Below are positions 15,529 through 22,702 of a stretch of DNA of 26,017 nt, piece after piece. Each line of letters starts with the position of its first letter. Position 1 is the stretch's first letter. Under the pieces are notes generated by a model. It had not been told where the DNA came from and did no database searches. It saw nothing but the letters and a program-made list of their open reading frames with translations. Made by a program: the position numbers and the translations under genes. The DNA comes from Thiomonas sp. X19 (GTDB lineage Bacteria > Pseudomonadota > Gammaproteobacteria > Burkholderiales > Burkholderiaceae_C). The DNA lies in the NCBI RefSeq assembly GCF_900089495.1, contig NZ_FMBP01000012.1, positions 1 through 26,017 on the forward strand, read 5' to 3'.

Positions 15529-15966
15529 ATGAAGAAGCAACTGCAACAGGGCTTCACCCTGATCGAATTGATGATCGTGGTGGCCATCATTGGTATCTTG
15601 GCGGCAATCGCGATTCCGGCATATCAGAATTATGTGATTCGGGCACAAGTGACGGAAGGTCTGTCGCTGGCCGATGGCGCGAAAACCGCCATCACGGAAT
15701 TCGCATCTAATTCCGGTAAATGGCCAACCACTAATTCGGCGGCTGGGTTGGCATTAGCTGCGGCCATCACTGGTAATTATGTCGCTAGCGTCGACGTTGG
15801 GACAACCCCGGGCACAATTACGGTTACGTTTAATACCACCAAAGCTAACACGAACATCCAAGGCAAAACTGTGCTTCTCGTGGGATCGTCGAGCGCTGGC
15901 GCTTTCGGATGGACCTGCAAAGCAGGAACCATTAGCAACACATATCTTCCATCTTCTTGCAAATAA
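15529..15966 (+). CDS. Type IV major pilin (PilA-like), first copy
   Basis: The 145-residue prepilin has an 8-residue basic leader (MKKQLQQG), the prepilin peptidase site G/FTLIEL with Glu5, and the long hydrophobic helix [26 protein letters not shown]. The globular domain ends with two cysteines, in GWTCKAG and LPSSCK, that can form the D-region disulfide loop. AGGAG at 15518-15522 supports the ATG at 15529. No assembly genes (pilB, C, D, M-Q) are in the window, so it must use the host machinery. A terminator follows. The length is normal for major pilins, and the protein could coat or replace the host pilus. Confidence 0.93.
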   Translation: MKKQLQQGFTLIELMIVVAIIGILAAIAIPAYQNYVIRAQVTEGLSLADGAKTAITEFASNSGKWPTTNSAAGLALAAAITGNYVASVDVGTTPGTITVTFNTTKANTNIQGKTVLLVGSSSAGAFGWTCKAGTISNTYLPSSCK

Positions 15967-15986
15967 TTCGCTCTGCCGAATTAGAT

Positions 15987-16010
15987 CCCGCCGCAAGGCG
16001 GGTTTTTTTT
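15987..16010 (+). terminator. Rho-independent terminator after the first pilin
   Basis: CCCGCC at 15987-15992 pairs with GGCGGG at 15997-16002 around GCAA, followed by eight T residues. It should end most pilin mRNA, so that the downstream glycosyltransferase gene is expressed at a lower level by read-through or from its own promoter. Confidence 0.88.
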
Positions 16011-16059
16011 GTGCGCCGGTTGGTTTATGCTGCACTGATTCTAACGAGAGCATGTCACT

Positions 16060-18045
16060 GTGACTGATCCATTCAACCGTGCCGCTTCTGCCATGGCCTT
16101 GGCGCTCATCGCTTTGTGTTTTGTGCTGGCGACGCTGACACCCCTGCATTTCCTGCCGATTCCGACCTTCTATCAAGAAATTGTGGTTGGTGCCGGCATG
16201 GTGCTTGCAGCATTGATAGTGCTGGCAAGCGGCGGGTTGCGGGCGGGCTGGTCTGTTCCTTGGGCCTCTCTGGGAGCGATGGCGCTGGTGGTCGTCCTGT
16301 TGCTTGGCTTGCGCGCGCATCCGAACAGTTCTGTTGATTACATCGTGTGGCCAGTGGGCGCTTTGCTCATTTCCAGTATGGCGGCGTGGTTCGGACATCG
16401 GATCGCACTTGCAGGACAAGCCGAATGGTTGGTGAATGCATTGCTTGCCGCTTTTGCGTTTGCGGCCATAGGAACGGCCATTGTGTTATGGGCGCAACTC
16501 CTTTTCCCGAATCAGCAGGAAATCTGGCTTTTCCCGCGCCAAGCTCTGCAACCCCCATCGGGTAATGTCGGGCAACGGAATCAGTCAGGACTCCTATTAG
16601 GGTTTGGTCTGCTGGCTTTTGCCTATTGGAGTCGGTCTGGCGTGAGTCGCGCCGAAGCGAAGCGGGCGGCTGCTGTATTGGGCATGTTGTTGCTGGTCAG
16701 TGGCATGACGTTGACCCAAAGCCGGATAGCCTTCGGTTTTTTATTTGTGGCCGGGTTAAGCCTGGGCGCACTTTGGTCTCGGCCCAACCGGCGTTGGCGC
16801 GGAGCGCTGCTTGGACTCGTCGCCTTGGCGGTCATGTATGCAACGCTGCAATGGTTGATTTACACCGGGTTTGGTTTGGAACAATTGTTTCCCCCGGCCA
16901 CGCAGCGGTTGGCGGATCGTGGAATAGGGCAGCGGTTAGGGCTGTTGCATGTTGCCTGGGCTGAGTTCACGGCTCATCCCATCTGGGGCGGAGGTTTCGC
17001 CAGTTTCTCGGATTGGGAGTTCCGTCTGGGTTTACAACAGGCTCAGCCTTTGTATGCAACAAATGCGCACAACCTGTTTGCGCAAATTGGGGCCGAATGG
17101 GGGCTCGTAGGCTTGCTGGCCTTGTTCATTCCGGGCGGCATCAGTCTATGGCGCATGTTGCAACAGTTGTGGCGCACTGGCCTTGCGCAGTGGCCCGCAT
17201 GGACCATTCCAGCGGTTGGAGTCTGCTCGATGTTGCTCGGATACAGTCTGACTGAATTTCCGCTTTGGTACATGTATTTTCTCGTGCCCTTCGCGCTGTG
17301 TTGGGGCATGCTGGACAGTACCGCCGTGCATTTACGTGTGACGCGCTCGGCGCAAGTGCTGCTCGGCCTTGTCACGGTGCTGATGCTGGCCTTCATGGCA
17401 TGGGCAAGCATTCGATATCTGGATTTCGTGAAGCTCACCGCCTTGGCGACCGACAACGCCCTGTATGAAAAGAACCAAGGTATTTTTCAGCGTAATTTGC
17501 AAAAAGTGACTGTCAGCCCAGGTTTTTCGCCCATTGTCGAGGCGCTGAACTTTTACAGTATGGGCGTTGATCCGTTCATGCTGAGCGACAAAATCGCACT
17601 CGGAAGGCGCGTTGCCGGAAGCTATACAGGGGTCTGGTTTCTCCAAAAACTTGGCATGCTGTACGCGCTCGATCATCGCCCTAAAGATGCCGCTTTGACT
17701 CTTGCCAAAGCCTGCGCCTTTTACCCTGACGATTGCCCGGATGTACGTAGTGGTTTACAGCGTTTGCAAACGCTTGCGCCAAAGATTTATGACCCGGTAT
17801 CGGCGGTTTTTTACACCTTAGCGCAATCGAAAATTCAGCCTGTCGGCGTGAACGTCCTGAAACCTTGGGAGCATGGCGCAAGCGGCACCGTGGTCACCAT
17901 CGATCCGAAAAAAACACTGTTCGGTTTCGATCTGGCGCTTTACGCTTCTGGACTTGCACAACAAGGGTGGAAAGGCGGGTCTTTTGTTGCTCAACCAAGT
18001 GCAGTAAGCGCGATTTCCGGCGCCTCTGGCGCGGCAGAAAAATAG
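16060..18045 (+). CDS. PglL/PilO-type pilin O-oligosaccharyltransferase
   Basis: This 661-residue membrane protein has about 12 hydrophobic helices in its first 440 residues. [17 protein letters not shown] matches the PglL_A signature. The Wzy_C/O-antigen-ligase region includes [28 protein letters not shown] and the conserved [18 protein letters not shown] periplasmic loop. The C-terminal 200 residues are soluble with TPR-like helices, as in PglL proteins. Such enzymes move a lipid-linked glycan to pilin serine or threonine in the periplasm. It lies between two pilin genes and 7 bp before the second, so these pilins are the likely substrates. I use the GTG at 16060, since an ATG at 16052 is out of frame and stops at once. 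Confidence 0.88.
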   Translation: MTDPFNRAASAMALALIALCFVLATLTPLHFLPIPTFYQEIVVGAGMVLAALIVLASGGLRAGWSVPWASLGAMALVVVLLLGLRAHPNSSVDYIVWPVGALLISSMAAWFGHRIALAGQAEWLVNALLAAFAFAAIGTAIVLWAQLLFPNQQEIWLFPRQALQPPSGNVGQRNQSGLLLGFGLLAFAYWSRSGVSRAEAKRAAAVLGMLLLVSGMTLTQSRIAFGFLFVAGLSLGALWSRPNRRWRGALLGLVALAVMYATLQWLIYTGFGLEQLFPPATQRLADRGIGQRLGLLHVAWAEFTAHPIWGGGFASFSDWEFRLGLQQAQPLYATNAHNLFAQIGAEWGLVGLLALFIPGGISLWRMLQQLWRTGLAQWPAWTIPAVGVCSMLLGYSLTEFPLWYMYFLVPFALCWGMLDSTAVHLRVTRSAQVLLGLVTVLMLAFMAWASIRYLDFVKLTALATDNALYEKNQGIFQRNLQKVTVSPGFSPIVEALNFYSMGVDPFMLSDKIALGRRVAGSYTGVWFLQKLGMLYALDHRPKDAALTLAKACAFYPDDCPDVRSGLQRLQTLAPKIYDPVSAVFYTLAQSKIQPVGVNVLKPWEHGASGTVVTIDPKKTLFGFDLALYASGLAQQGWKGGSFVAQPSAVSAISGASGAAEK

Positions 18046-18052
18046 GTTATTC

Positions 18053-18550
18053 ATGAATACTTTTAGAAGAATTCGTTTCGCGCGGGCCATCCCAAGCATT
18101 CAACACGGATTCACGCTAATTGAATTGATGATCGTAGTGGCAATCATCGGCATTCTTGCGGCAATCGCGATTCCAGCGTATCAAGACTATATCATCCGCG
18201 CTCAGATTGCTGAAGGATTAAGCTTGGCGGATGGTGCGCGCATATCGATTTGGGATTACTACTCACAAAACGGCCAGTATCCTGCTAGCAATAGCGCTGC
18301 AGGCGTGGCATCTGCGAGTCTGATCTCTGGTCAATACGTCAAGAGCCTATCCATCAACTCGGTGAATCCTGCAAACGGAGTTCAGGTAACGATCACCTAC
18401 GGAAACCAAGCGGCTCAACAAATTATCAATAAGCAGCTGCTCCTTGTCGGACAAGCAAACCAAGCTGGTGGTAGCTTAAATTGGAATTGCTCATCTGCCA
18501 GTGGCGCGAACGCCATCCCGGCGCAGTACTTACCAAGTTCTTGTAGATAA
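18053..18550 (+). CDS. Type IV pilin, second copy
   Basis: The 165-residue prepilin has [33 protein letters not shown], nearly identical to the first pilin through [14 protein letters not shown], then a divergent globular domain. It ends in the same LPSSC-R/K tail with a second cysteine in NWNCSS. The leader before the cleavage site is 19 residues and Arg-rich, longer than the usual 5-10. It starts 7 bp after the glycosyltransferase stop and is probably co-transcribed with it. It may be a variant major pilin or a ComP-like minor pilin. The stop codon lies in the 18-bp inverted repeat that begins the next block. Confidence 0.9.
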   Translation: MNTFRRIRFARAIPSIQHGFTLIELMIVVAIIGILAAIAIPAYQDYIIRAQIAEGLSLADGARISIWDYYSQNGQYPASNSAAGVASASLISGQYVKSLSINSVNPANGVQVTITYGNQAAQQIINKQLLLVGQANQAGGSLNWNCSSASGANAIPAQYLPSSCR

Positions 18551-18566
18551 CCACCGTTTCTGAGAA
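18549..18566 (+). repeat. 18-bp inverted repeat, left copy
   Basis: AACCACCGTTTCTGAGAA is the exact reverse complement of 21110-21127. It overlaps the stop of the second pilin gene and abuts the stop of the convergent PIN toxin gene. Together the two copies bound a 2.58-kb block of stability genes. Confidence 0.8.
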
Positions 18567-18986
18567 TTACAGCGCCTCGGCGCAGAACGCGGCCGGGGTC
18601 ACGATGCGTGAGCGTCCGATGCTGCCCCGTTGCAGCAGCCCGGCGCGGCGATCTCCCGTCACCGGGTAGTCCACTTCACCGGCCAATGCCATCGCGAGCA
18701 GGAAGGCATCGTTCGGGTCGCTGGCATCAACGCCCTCGGGCAGAGTCGGCAGGCTTTCCAGCACGATGGCGCGCTGCATGTTGTTGACCATCGCGCCGAT
18801 ACGGTGCGCGGGCAAAATGACCTTGAGCTTCGGGTAGCGACTCACGCGACGCAGTTCATCGAGCTGCGCCAATGATGTCACCAGCTCAAACCGCGCCGCG
18901 CGCCAAGCGCGATAGATGGCGTCAGGCGATCCATGCGGCGAAATCAGTGCGCCGAGCAGCACGTTGGTGTCCAGGATGACACGCAT
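18567..18986 (-). CDS. PIN-domain toxin (VapC-like)
   Basis: The 139-residue protein starts MRVILDTNVLLGALISPHG, the first acidic motif of PIN ribonucleases. Further acidic positions fall in LVTSLAQLDELRRVSRYPKL and DASDPNDAFLLAMALAGEVDYPVTGDR. It belongs to the group annotated as putative toxin-antitoxin system toxin component, PIN family. Such toxins cut RNA in a metal-dependent way. The ATG overlaps the antitoxin stop as ATGA at 18986-18989. The gene looks intact and converges on the pilin cassette. Confidence 0.88.
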   Translation of the reverse strand: MRVILDTNVLLGALISPHGSPDAIYRAWRAARFELVTSLAQLDELRRVSRYPKLKVILPAHRIGAMVNNMQRAIVLESLPTLPEGVDASDPNDAFLLAMALAGEVDYPVTGDRRAGLLQRGSIGRSRIVTPAAFCAEAL

Positions 18987-19225
18987 CAGTGCTCACGCAC
19001 CCATTGCACAGCCTCGTCGATGAGGTCAGTCAGTTCCGTCTCACTCATGCCAGCCGCAGCGGCCTTGGCTTGATCGACAGCCCGGTCCAACAGATAGGCG
19101 CGCACGGCCTCCTCGATGAATCGCGACAAGTCTCCCTTACGACCGCCGCCCTGCGCGGCAAGAAACATGCGCACGGACTGATCCACGTCCGGCGACACGG
19201 CGATGTTCCAGCGAGTGGTATTCAT
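18986..19225 (-). CDS. Ribbon-helix-helix antitoxin of the PIN toxin
   Basis: From the ATG at 19225 the 79-residue protein reads MNTTRWNIAVSPDVDQSVRMFLAAQ, then GDLSRFIEEAVRAYLLDRAVDQAKAA, a CopG/Arc-type ribbon-helix-helix domain with an acidic C-terminal tail for toxin binding. An upstream in-frame ATG at 19243 would add six residues. I prefer 19225 because the family fold begins there and a weak AAGAG lies just upstream. It is translationally coupled to the toxin. The promoter and a palindromic operator lie at 19262-19295. Confidence 0.85.
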   Translation of the reverse strand: MNTTRWNIAVSPDVDQSVRMFLAAQGGGRKGDLSRFIEEAVRAYLLDRAVDQAKAAAAGMSETELTDLIDEAVQWVREH

Positions 19226-19261
19226 GCTCTTGATGCCGTCCATAAAGGTGTTTTCGTGTCA

Positions 19262-19295
19262 CAGTGTTTATACACTGAATGAACTGCTTTCGCAA
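19262..19295 (-). promoter_or_regulatory. Promoter with overlapping palindromic operator of the PIN/RHH locus
   Basis: On the minus strand TTGCGA (19290-19295) and TATAAA (19267-19272) are separated by 17 bp. The palindrome CAGTGT-TTAT-ACACTG (19262-19277) covers the -10 element. Binding there by the ribbon-helix-helix antitoxin would block transcription, the standard autoregulation of such loci. Confidence 0.72.
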
Positions 19296-19393
19296 TTTTC
19301 TGTTTGATGAAACCTTGATCGTCACCCCACTGTTCGCAGCGGAGATGCTGCCACCCGCGCGCGCGGCCTTGGCACCTGACCCCCGGCGGTGCT

Positions 19394-19948
19394 TCAAGAA
19401 ACCCCCACCTGCACCCAGCGATACAGCGTGGGCACCGACACCCCAAGCGTGGCCGCCACATCCTTGGCCGGCGTGCCCTGCGCCATGAGCGTCCTGGCCG
19501 CATCGATCTTCGCCGGCGTCATGCTGCGCTTTCGGCCCCCGATGCGCCCCGCCTTGCGCGCGGCCTGCAATCCTGCCTTGGTTCTCTCCGCAATCAGCTC
19601 CCGCTCCATCTGCGCCAGGCTGGCCATCACATGGAAGAAGAACCGCCCCGAAGGGCTGGAGGTGTCGATGGCATCCGTCAGGCTCCTGAACTGAATGCCC
19701 TGGGCCTGCAGGGACTCCACCAGTTCCACCAAGCCTTTGACGGTACGCCCCAAGCGGTCGAGCTTCCACACCACCAGGGTGTCACCCTCGCGCAATTGCT
19801 CCATGGCTGCTGCAAGGCCTGGGCGATCAGCCCGCAGGCCGCTCATCGCATCCTCATAGACCTTGGCACAGCCGGCAGTCTGCAGCGCCTGGCGCTGCAG
19901 CTCCAGGTTCTGATCTTGGGTGGAAACACGGGCGTAGCCGATCAGCAT
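19394..19948 (-). CDS. Serine resolvase/invertase of plasmid type
   Basis: The 184-residue protein starts MLIGYARVSTQDQNLELQRQAL, with the catalytic serine in RVST. It has DTLVVWKLDRLGRTVKGLVELV and GRFFFHVMASLAQMERELIAERT, and a C-terminal helix-turn-helix, TPAKDVAATLGVSVPTLYRWV. It belongs to the small serine recombinases (ParA/Hin/Tn3 resolvase type) and is clearly different from TnpR at 4079. It may resolve plasmid multimers or belong to the block bounded by the 18-bp repeats. Its own crossover site was not identified. The gap 19296-19393 shows no gene. Confidence 0.9.
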   Translation of the reverse strand: MLIGYARVSTQDQNLELQRQALQTAGCAKVYEDAMSGLRADRPGLAAAMEQLREGDTLVVWKLDRLGRTVKGLVELVESLQAQGIQFRSLTDAIDTSSPSGRFFFHVMASLAQMERELIAERTKAGLQAARKAGRIGGRKRSMTPAKIDAARTLMAQGTPAKDVAATLGVSVPTLYRWVQVGVS

Positions 19949-19966
19949 GCGATGGTCCCCATGAGA

Positions 19967-20119
19967 TCAAGACAGCGAGGCATCCCGCGCCCAGTTCTCC
20001 AGCACAAGCGGAGCCGTGATGCGTCCGTCATGCTGGGTGTTGTTGGTCACCAGCACAGCGCCGATGGCCAGCGCGTGCGCGGCCATCATCATGTCCATGT
20101 TGACGATGGGTTGCCCTTC
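19967..20119 (-). pseudogene. C-terminal remnant of a VapC/FitB-type PIN toxin
   Basis: In a frame overlapping the end of parE, the sequence reads EGQPIVNMDMMMAAHALAIG, then AVLVTNNTQHDGRITAPLVLENWARDASLS and a TGA at 19967. The pattern G-x-P-I-x-x-x-D-x-x-x-A-A-H-A-L, then LVTNN and LENW, is the conserved end of FitB/VapC toxins. About the first 85-90 residues are missing. The fragment joins parE directly, so a past deletion fused the two loci. Confidence 0.75.
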
Positions 20120-20412
20120 GTCTCGAAGTCGTCGGCCTGGATGTCGCGCCCACTGTGCAGCACCCGTACGATTTCGATGCCGTCAGGTTGCGCCATGAAA
20201 AACACGACGTAACGGGCATAGGGAAAGCTGCGCATTTCGGCCAGAAGATCGGGGCGCTCGCGCCCCATGCGTGGCTGGGTGGCGAGCAACTTGAGCTTTG
20301 TTTCCAGCTTGGCCAGGAAGTGGTCAGCGTTGGCTTCGCTGTCGTCGGCGATGAAGGACCAGATCTCGGCCAAGTCGGCCAGTGCGAGAGGCCGTTTGGC
20401 GACGTTTGCCAT
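20089..20412 (-). CDS. parE: ParE-family toxin
   Basis: The 107-residue protein reads VAKRPLALADLAEIWSFIADDSEANADHFLAKLETKLKLLATQPRMGRERPDLLAEMRSFPYARYVVFF and then EIVRVLHSGRDIQADDFE. This is a typical ParE toxin with the conserved RMGR and VLHSGRD motifs. ParE toxins poison DNA gyrase. It follows parD on the same strand with a 2-bp gap. The last ten or so residues (TKGNPSSTWT) probably come from the vapC remnant fused at the 3-prime end. ParE activity depends on the C-terminus, so whether it is still toxic is open. Confidence 0.9.
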   Translation of the reverse strand: MANVAKRPLALADLAEIWSFIADDSEANADHFLAKLETKLKLLATQPRMGRERPDLLAEMRSFPYARYVVFFMAQPDGIEIVRVLHSGRDIQADDFETKGNPSSTWT

Positions 20413-20414
20413 GC

Positions 20415-20690
20415 CTACGCCTGCTGGTCAGCAGCAAGACGTTGGGCGCGCAAGCGCTGCCCTTCCGCCCTGACTTCGGCCATGTCGAGCGGGGTCACAG
20501 GGCCGCTGCTGAGTCCCTTTTGAAGTTCGGTGCGCAGCCATTCGAGCTTGGCGCAGCGCAAGTCTTCCTGGTCTTGCAACAAGCGCAGACCGTCACGCAC
20601 CACTTCGCTGACGTTGTTGTACCGGCCAGACGAGACCTGGACCTTGACGAACTCTTCAAAGTGGGTGCCGAGGGCAACACTGGTGGGCAT
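20415..20690 (-). CDS. parD: ParD-family antitoxin
   Basis: The 91-residue protein reads SVALGTHFEEFVKVQVSSGRYNNVSEVVRDGLRLLQDQE, the ribbon-helix-helix signature of ParD. The charged C-terminal half (EWLRTELQKGL...EVRAEGQRLRAQ) wraps the toxin. The ATG at 20690 fits the family start. The small inverted repeat AACT-AAC-AGTT at 20705-20715, just upstream, may be part of its operator. It neutralises ParE and represses the operon. Confidence 0.92.
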   Translation of the reverse strand: MPTSVALGTHFEEFVKVQVSSGRYNNVSEVVRDGLRLLQDQEDLRCAKLEWLRTELQKGLSSGPVTPLDMAEVRAEGQRLRAQRLAADQQA

Positions 20691-20706
20691 GGGAATCTCT
20701 TATCAA

Positions 20707-20979
20707 CTAACAGTTACGATCCATTATTAGCCCATCCGGCACCCCAAGGCAAGTTTCAACATGGCTTGCCGGGTGCGTTGCTCCAGCCCGTCTGGCCAGC
20801 TTCTCCCGGCCGGCTTGGTCGAAACCTTGCCGGTGCGCCTTGCCTTCGATGTAGCCGGAGCTGAAGGCCAGGCCATCGAGTTCAGGCGGATGGATGCTGG
20901 ACTTGCCCTCCAGGCCAGCGGCATAACCCGCCTGCCAAGCCTGGTGATCCATGCTGACGACAACGTGATGATTCGACAT
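20707..20979 (-). CDS. Small hypothetical protein with an RMF-like motif
   Basis: The 90-residue protein contains DHQAWQAGYAAGLEGKSSIHPPELDGLAFSSGYIEGKAHRQGF. The spacing of aromatic-Gly pairs (A-x-x-A-G-x-x-A-G-x-x-G, then A-x-x-S-G-Y-x-E-G) resembles ribosome modulation factor-like domains found in many short plasmid proteins. Similarity is at motif level only, so no activity is claimed. It is upstream of parD on the same strand, with its stop inside the parD promoter region. An in-frame ATG at 20952 is a possible internal start. Confidence 0.6.
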   Translation of the reverse strand: MSNHHVVVSMDHQAWQAGYAAGLEGKSSIHPPELDGLAFSSGYIEGKAHRQGFDQAGREKLARRAGATHPASHVETCLGVPDGLIMDRNC

Positions 20980-21109
20980 GAATGTTCTCCTTCTCGAAAC
21001 TCACCAACATCCTAAGCAATCGAGAAAGAACAATCAAGACAGGATTTCGAGAACGAAAATCCCGCCCAAGTCCTTGATGGATGGTCAAGGACCGGGGCGG
21101 GCTGTGGGC

Positions 21110-21127
21110 TTCTCAGAAACGGTGGTT
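21110..21127 (-). repeat. 18-bp inverted repeat, right copy
   Basis: TTCTCAGAAACGGTGGTT is the exact reverse complement of 18549-18566. It spans the stop codon and last four codons of lspA. The core TCTCAGAAACGG is one base short of TCTCAGAAAACGG in the Tn3-type termini of this plasmid, and the orientation is inward, not outward. Confidence 0.8.
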
Positions 21128-21610
21128 TGTGGCGTTGCAGTTCGGGTTTGGAGCCGCCCTGCCTATGCCAATTGCGATCAAAACTGTGCCACAGGTGATC
21201 AAGACGTCGGCAACATTGAACGAATACGGGTTGTTTATTCCGCAGAAGCTCATATTGAGGTAATCCACCACCGCACCATAGATTACGCGATCGAAGGCGT
21301 TTCCAAGCGCACCGCCGACGACTGCGCCGGTCGCCAGCGGCAGGATCCAGCCGCGCTTGTTGCGCACCCATGCTGTCAGCACCAGTGAGACAGCGATGGG
21401 GAACGCAACAAGCAACCAGCGACCGCCGTAGTTGCTCAGGAGGCCGAAATCGATGCCTGTATTCCAGGACATCACAAAATTGAGATAGGGTGGCCACACG
21501 TGGATAGTGTGCACCGACGGCAAATCGAGCCAATGGATAATGAAGAATTCGGAAAACAGGTCGAGGCCGAGGGCGATAAGTGCTGATACGGCCATCCGCA
21601 GCATGGGCAT
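21113..21610 (-). CDS. lspA: Lipoprotein signal peptidase (LspA-like)
   Basis: This 165-residue inner-membrane aspartyl protease removes the signal peptide of prolipoproteins. Four hydrophobic segments are visible. The two catalytic aspartates are in ALGNAFDRVIYGAVVDYLNM and YSFNVADVLITCG, and VMSWNTGIDFGLL matches the conserved N-x-G-x-x-F/D region. Chromosomes carry this gene with ileS. Extra copies on plasmids often accompany metal-resistance genes, but no efflux gene is adjacent. The last four codons lie in the 18-bp repeat, so the original C-terminus may have been replaced. The intergenic stretch to 21778 contains the hairpin GCAAAC-GGTG-GTTTGC at 21692-21707. Confidence 0.88.
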   Translation of the reverse strand: MPMLRMAVSALIALGLDLFSEFFIIHWLDLPSVHTIHVWPPYLNFVMSWNTGIDFGLLSNYGGRWLLVAFPIAVSLVLTAWVRNKRGWILPLATGAVVGGALGNAFDRVIYGAVVDYLNMSFCGINNPYSFNVADVLITCGTVLIAIGIGRAAPNPNCNATNHRF

Positions 21611-21778
21611 AGATAAAACTTCTCCTTTTGGTTCGCGGAGATGGTGTGTTGCACTTCAGATTTAAGGACGCCGACCATTTTCAAAATTCACGCAAACGGT
21701 GGTTTGCAGGATTTACTTAACGTGGTAGCGTTTAAAGTCAGAAAGCTTCTGCAAATGGCGAAGATTCAGTTTTTGGTC

Positions 21779-22258
21779 TCAGGTGAGAGCCTTCTTGATA
21801 AACATGCTTCTTGGTGCAATTGCCTCGGACGTGCGATTGCCGGTGAAGCTGATCTCGTCGGTGGGTAGTTTGGTCCCCTTCTTGTTGAACAGGATATGGC
21901 CTTCGCCTTGTGCATGAAGAATTAGCGCTTTCTCAATTACTTTCACGTGTTTTTTCGCCTTCGCATCTGATCCGGCCTTGACAGTGCAGTAGATCAATAA
22001 TCGCTTTCCAGTCGCGGCGTTCTCAATTGCTCGCATTAACGGCAGTGAATTCAAGTGACTCTTTATTCTGGAGCGAAGATTCAGCGTTTCTCCGATGTAG
22101 ATTGGCGAAATTTTCTGACCGTGGGTTCTGCAAAATACATAGACGCCGGGTTCTGTTGGCAGTTCGTTTAGGTCGAGTTCGTAAATAAGCCCGCCTGGCT
22201 TGCATTTCCTGAGGTAGACGGGATTCGACCAGGTGGCTTCGATCTGCATACTATGCAT
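21779..22258 (-). CDS. GIY-YIG nuclease-domain protein
   Basis: The 159-residue protein has LPTEPGVYVFCRTHG (GIY as GVY) and KISPIYIGETLNLRSRIKSHL (YIG, then the catalytic arginine and conserved His). The glutamate of VIEKALILH and the asparagine of ILFNKKGTKLP complete the catalytic set. It is therefore likely an active, metal-dependent DNA or RNA nuclease. The start overlaps the upstream gene by 8 bp, so the two are translationally coupled. A second ATG lies at 22249. This gene and the next two are clearly richer in A and T than the rest of the plasmid, which suggests recent transfer. The substrate is unknown. Confidence 0.85.
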   Translation of the reverse strand: MHSMQIEATWSNPVYLRKCKPGGLIYELDLNELPTEPGVYVFCRTHGQKISPIYIGETLNLRSRIKSHLNSLPLMRAIENAATGKRLLIYCTVKAGSDAKAKKHVKVIEKALILHAQGEGHILFNKKGTKLPTDEISFTGNRTSEAIAPRSMFIKKALT

Positions 22259-22700
22259 TCACCATGAGTTGCTTGGTTTGCGCATCAGTTATTTTTTTCT
22301 TTGCATCACTGTCAATTTCGGCTATATGTATTTGTATTCCAAATATTTTGGCGGCTCGCGCAGCCCATGAATCGCCAAGCAAAAAATTAGCAGCTTCATT
22401 ATCGCAAAAGCAGATTAATTTCTTCCATTCCGAATTAAGAGATTTATCAATATACACAAGCTTTAGTATATCGCCCTTTATTTTGTGAAGCTGGGCGCCT
22501 TTCAACTTTCCAACATGCGAATAGACTTCAATAACTGTCTTATTGTTGACATCAACGCCGTCAGGACAAACTCCCAATCTGGCGATTTCTTCGCATTCTT
22601 CGCAGGGTGAGAAATTGAGATTCAATTCATCCTTAACGGTTTGGAGAATTAATTGTTCGGCCCATTTTTGCACTGAAGAGTTTGATTTGTGTTGCGCCAC
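22251..22700 (-). CDS. Hypothetical protein, possibly PD-(D/E)XK nuclease-like
   Basis: The 149-residue protein starts with GTG at 22700, 2 bp after the stop of the small upstream gene, and overlaps the GIY-YIG gene. NFSPCEECEEIARLGVCPDGVD has several cysteines. VDVNNKTVIEVYSHVGKLKGAQLHKIKGDILKLVYID follows the pattern of a strand with D, a strand with I-E-x-Y, and a K-rich helix seen in some PD-(D/E)XK-fold proteins. The usual E-x-K is E-V-Y here, so activity is uncertain. I know no named family for it. Base composition is A+T-rich like its neighbours. Confidence 0.6.
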   Translation of the reverse strand: MAQHKSNSSVQKWAEQLILQTVKDELNLNFSPCEECEEIARLGVCPDGVDVNNKTVIEVYSHVGKLKGAQLHKIKGDILKLVYIDKSLNSEWKKLICFCDNEAANFLLGDSWAARAAKIFGIQIHIAEIDSDAKKKITDAQTKQLMVNA

Positions 22701-22702
22701 GA

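Noticed and set aside
15226..15648. Upstream extension of the HTH/Sel1 frame to position 15648
   Set aside because: It crosses the pilin promoter and the 34-bp repeats and encodes no recognisable sequence. The ATG at 15225 gives a coherent HTH/Sel1 protein.
21694..21706. Third copy of AAACGGTGGTTTG, also in the 18-bp repeat at 21117-21129
   Set aside because: A 13-bp match is expected several times by chance in 26 kb, and here it is part of a simple hairpin. I do not count it as a third border repeat.
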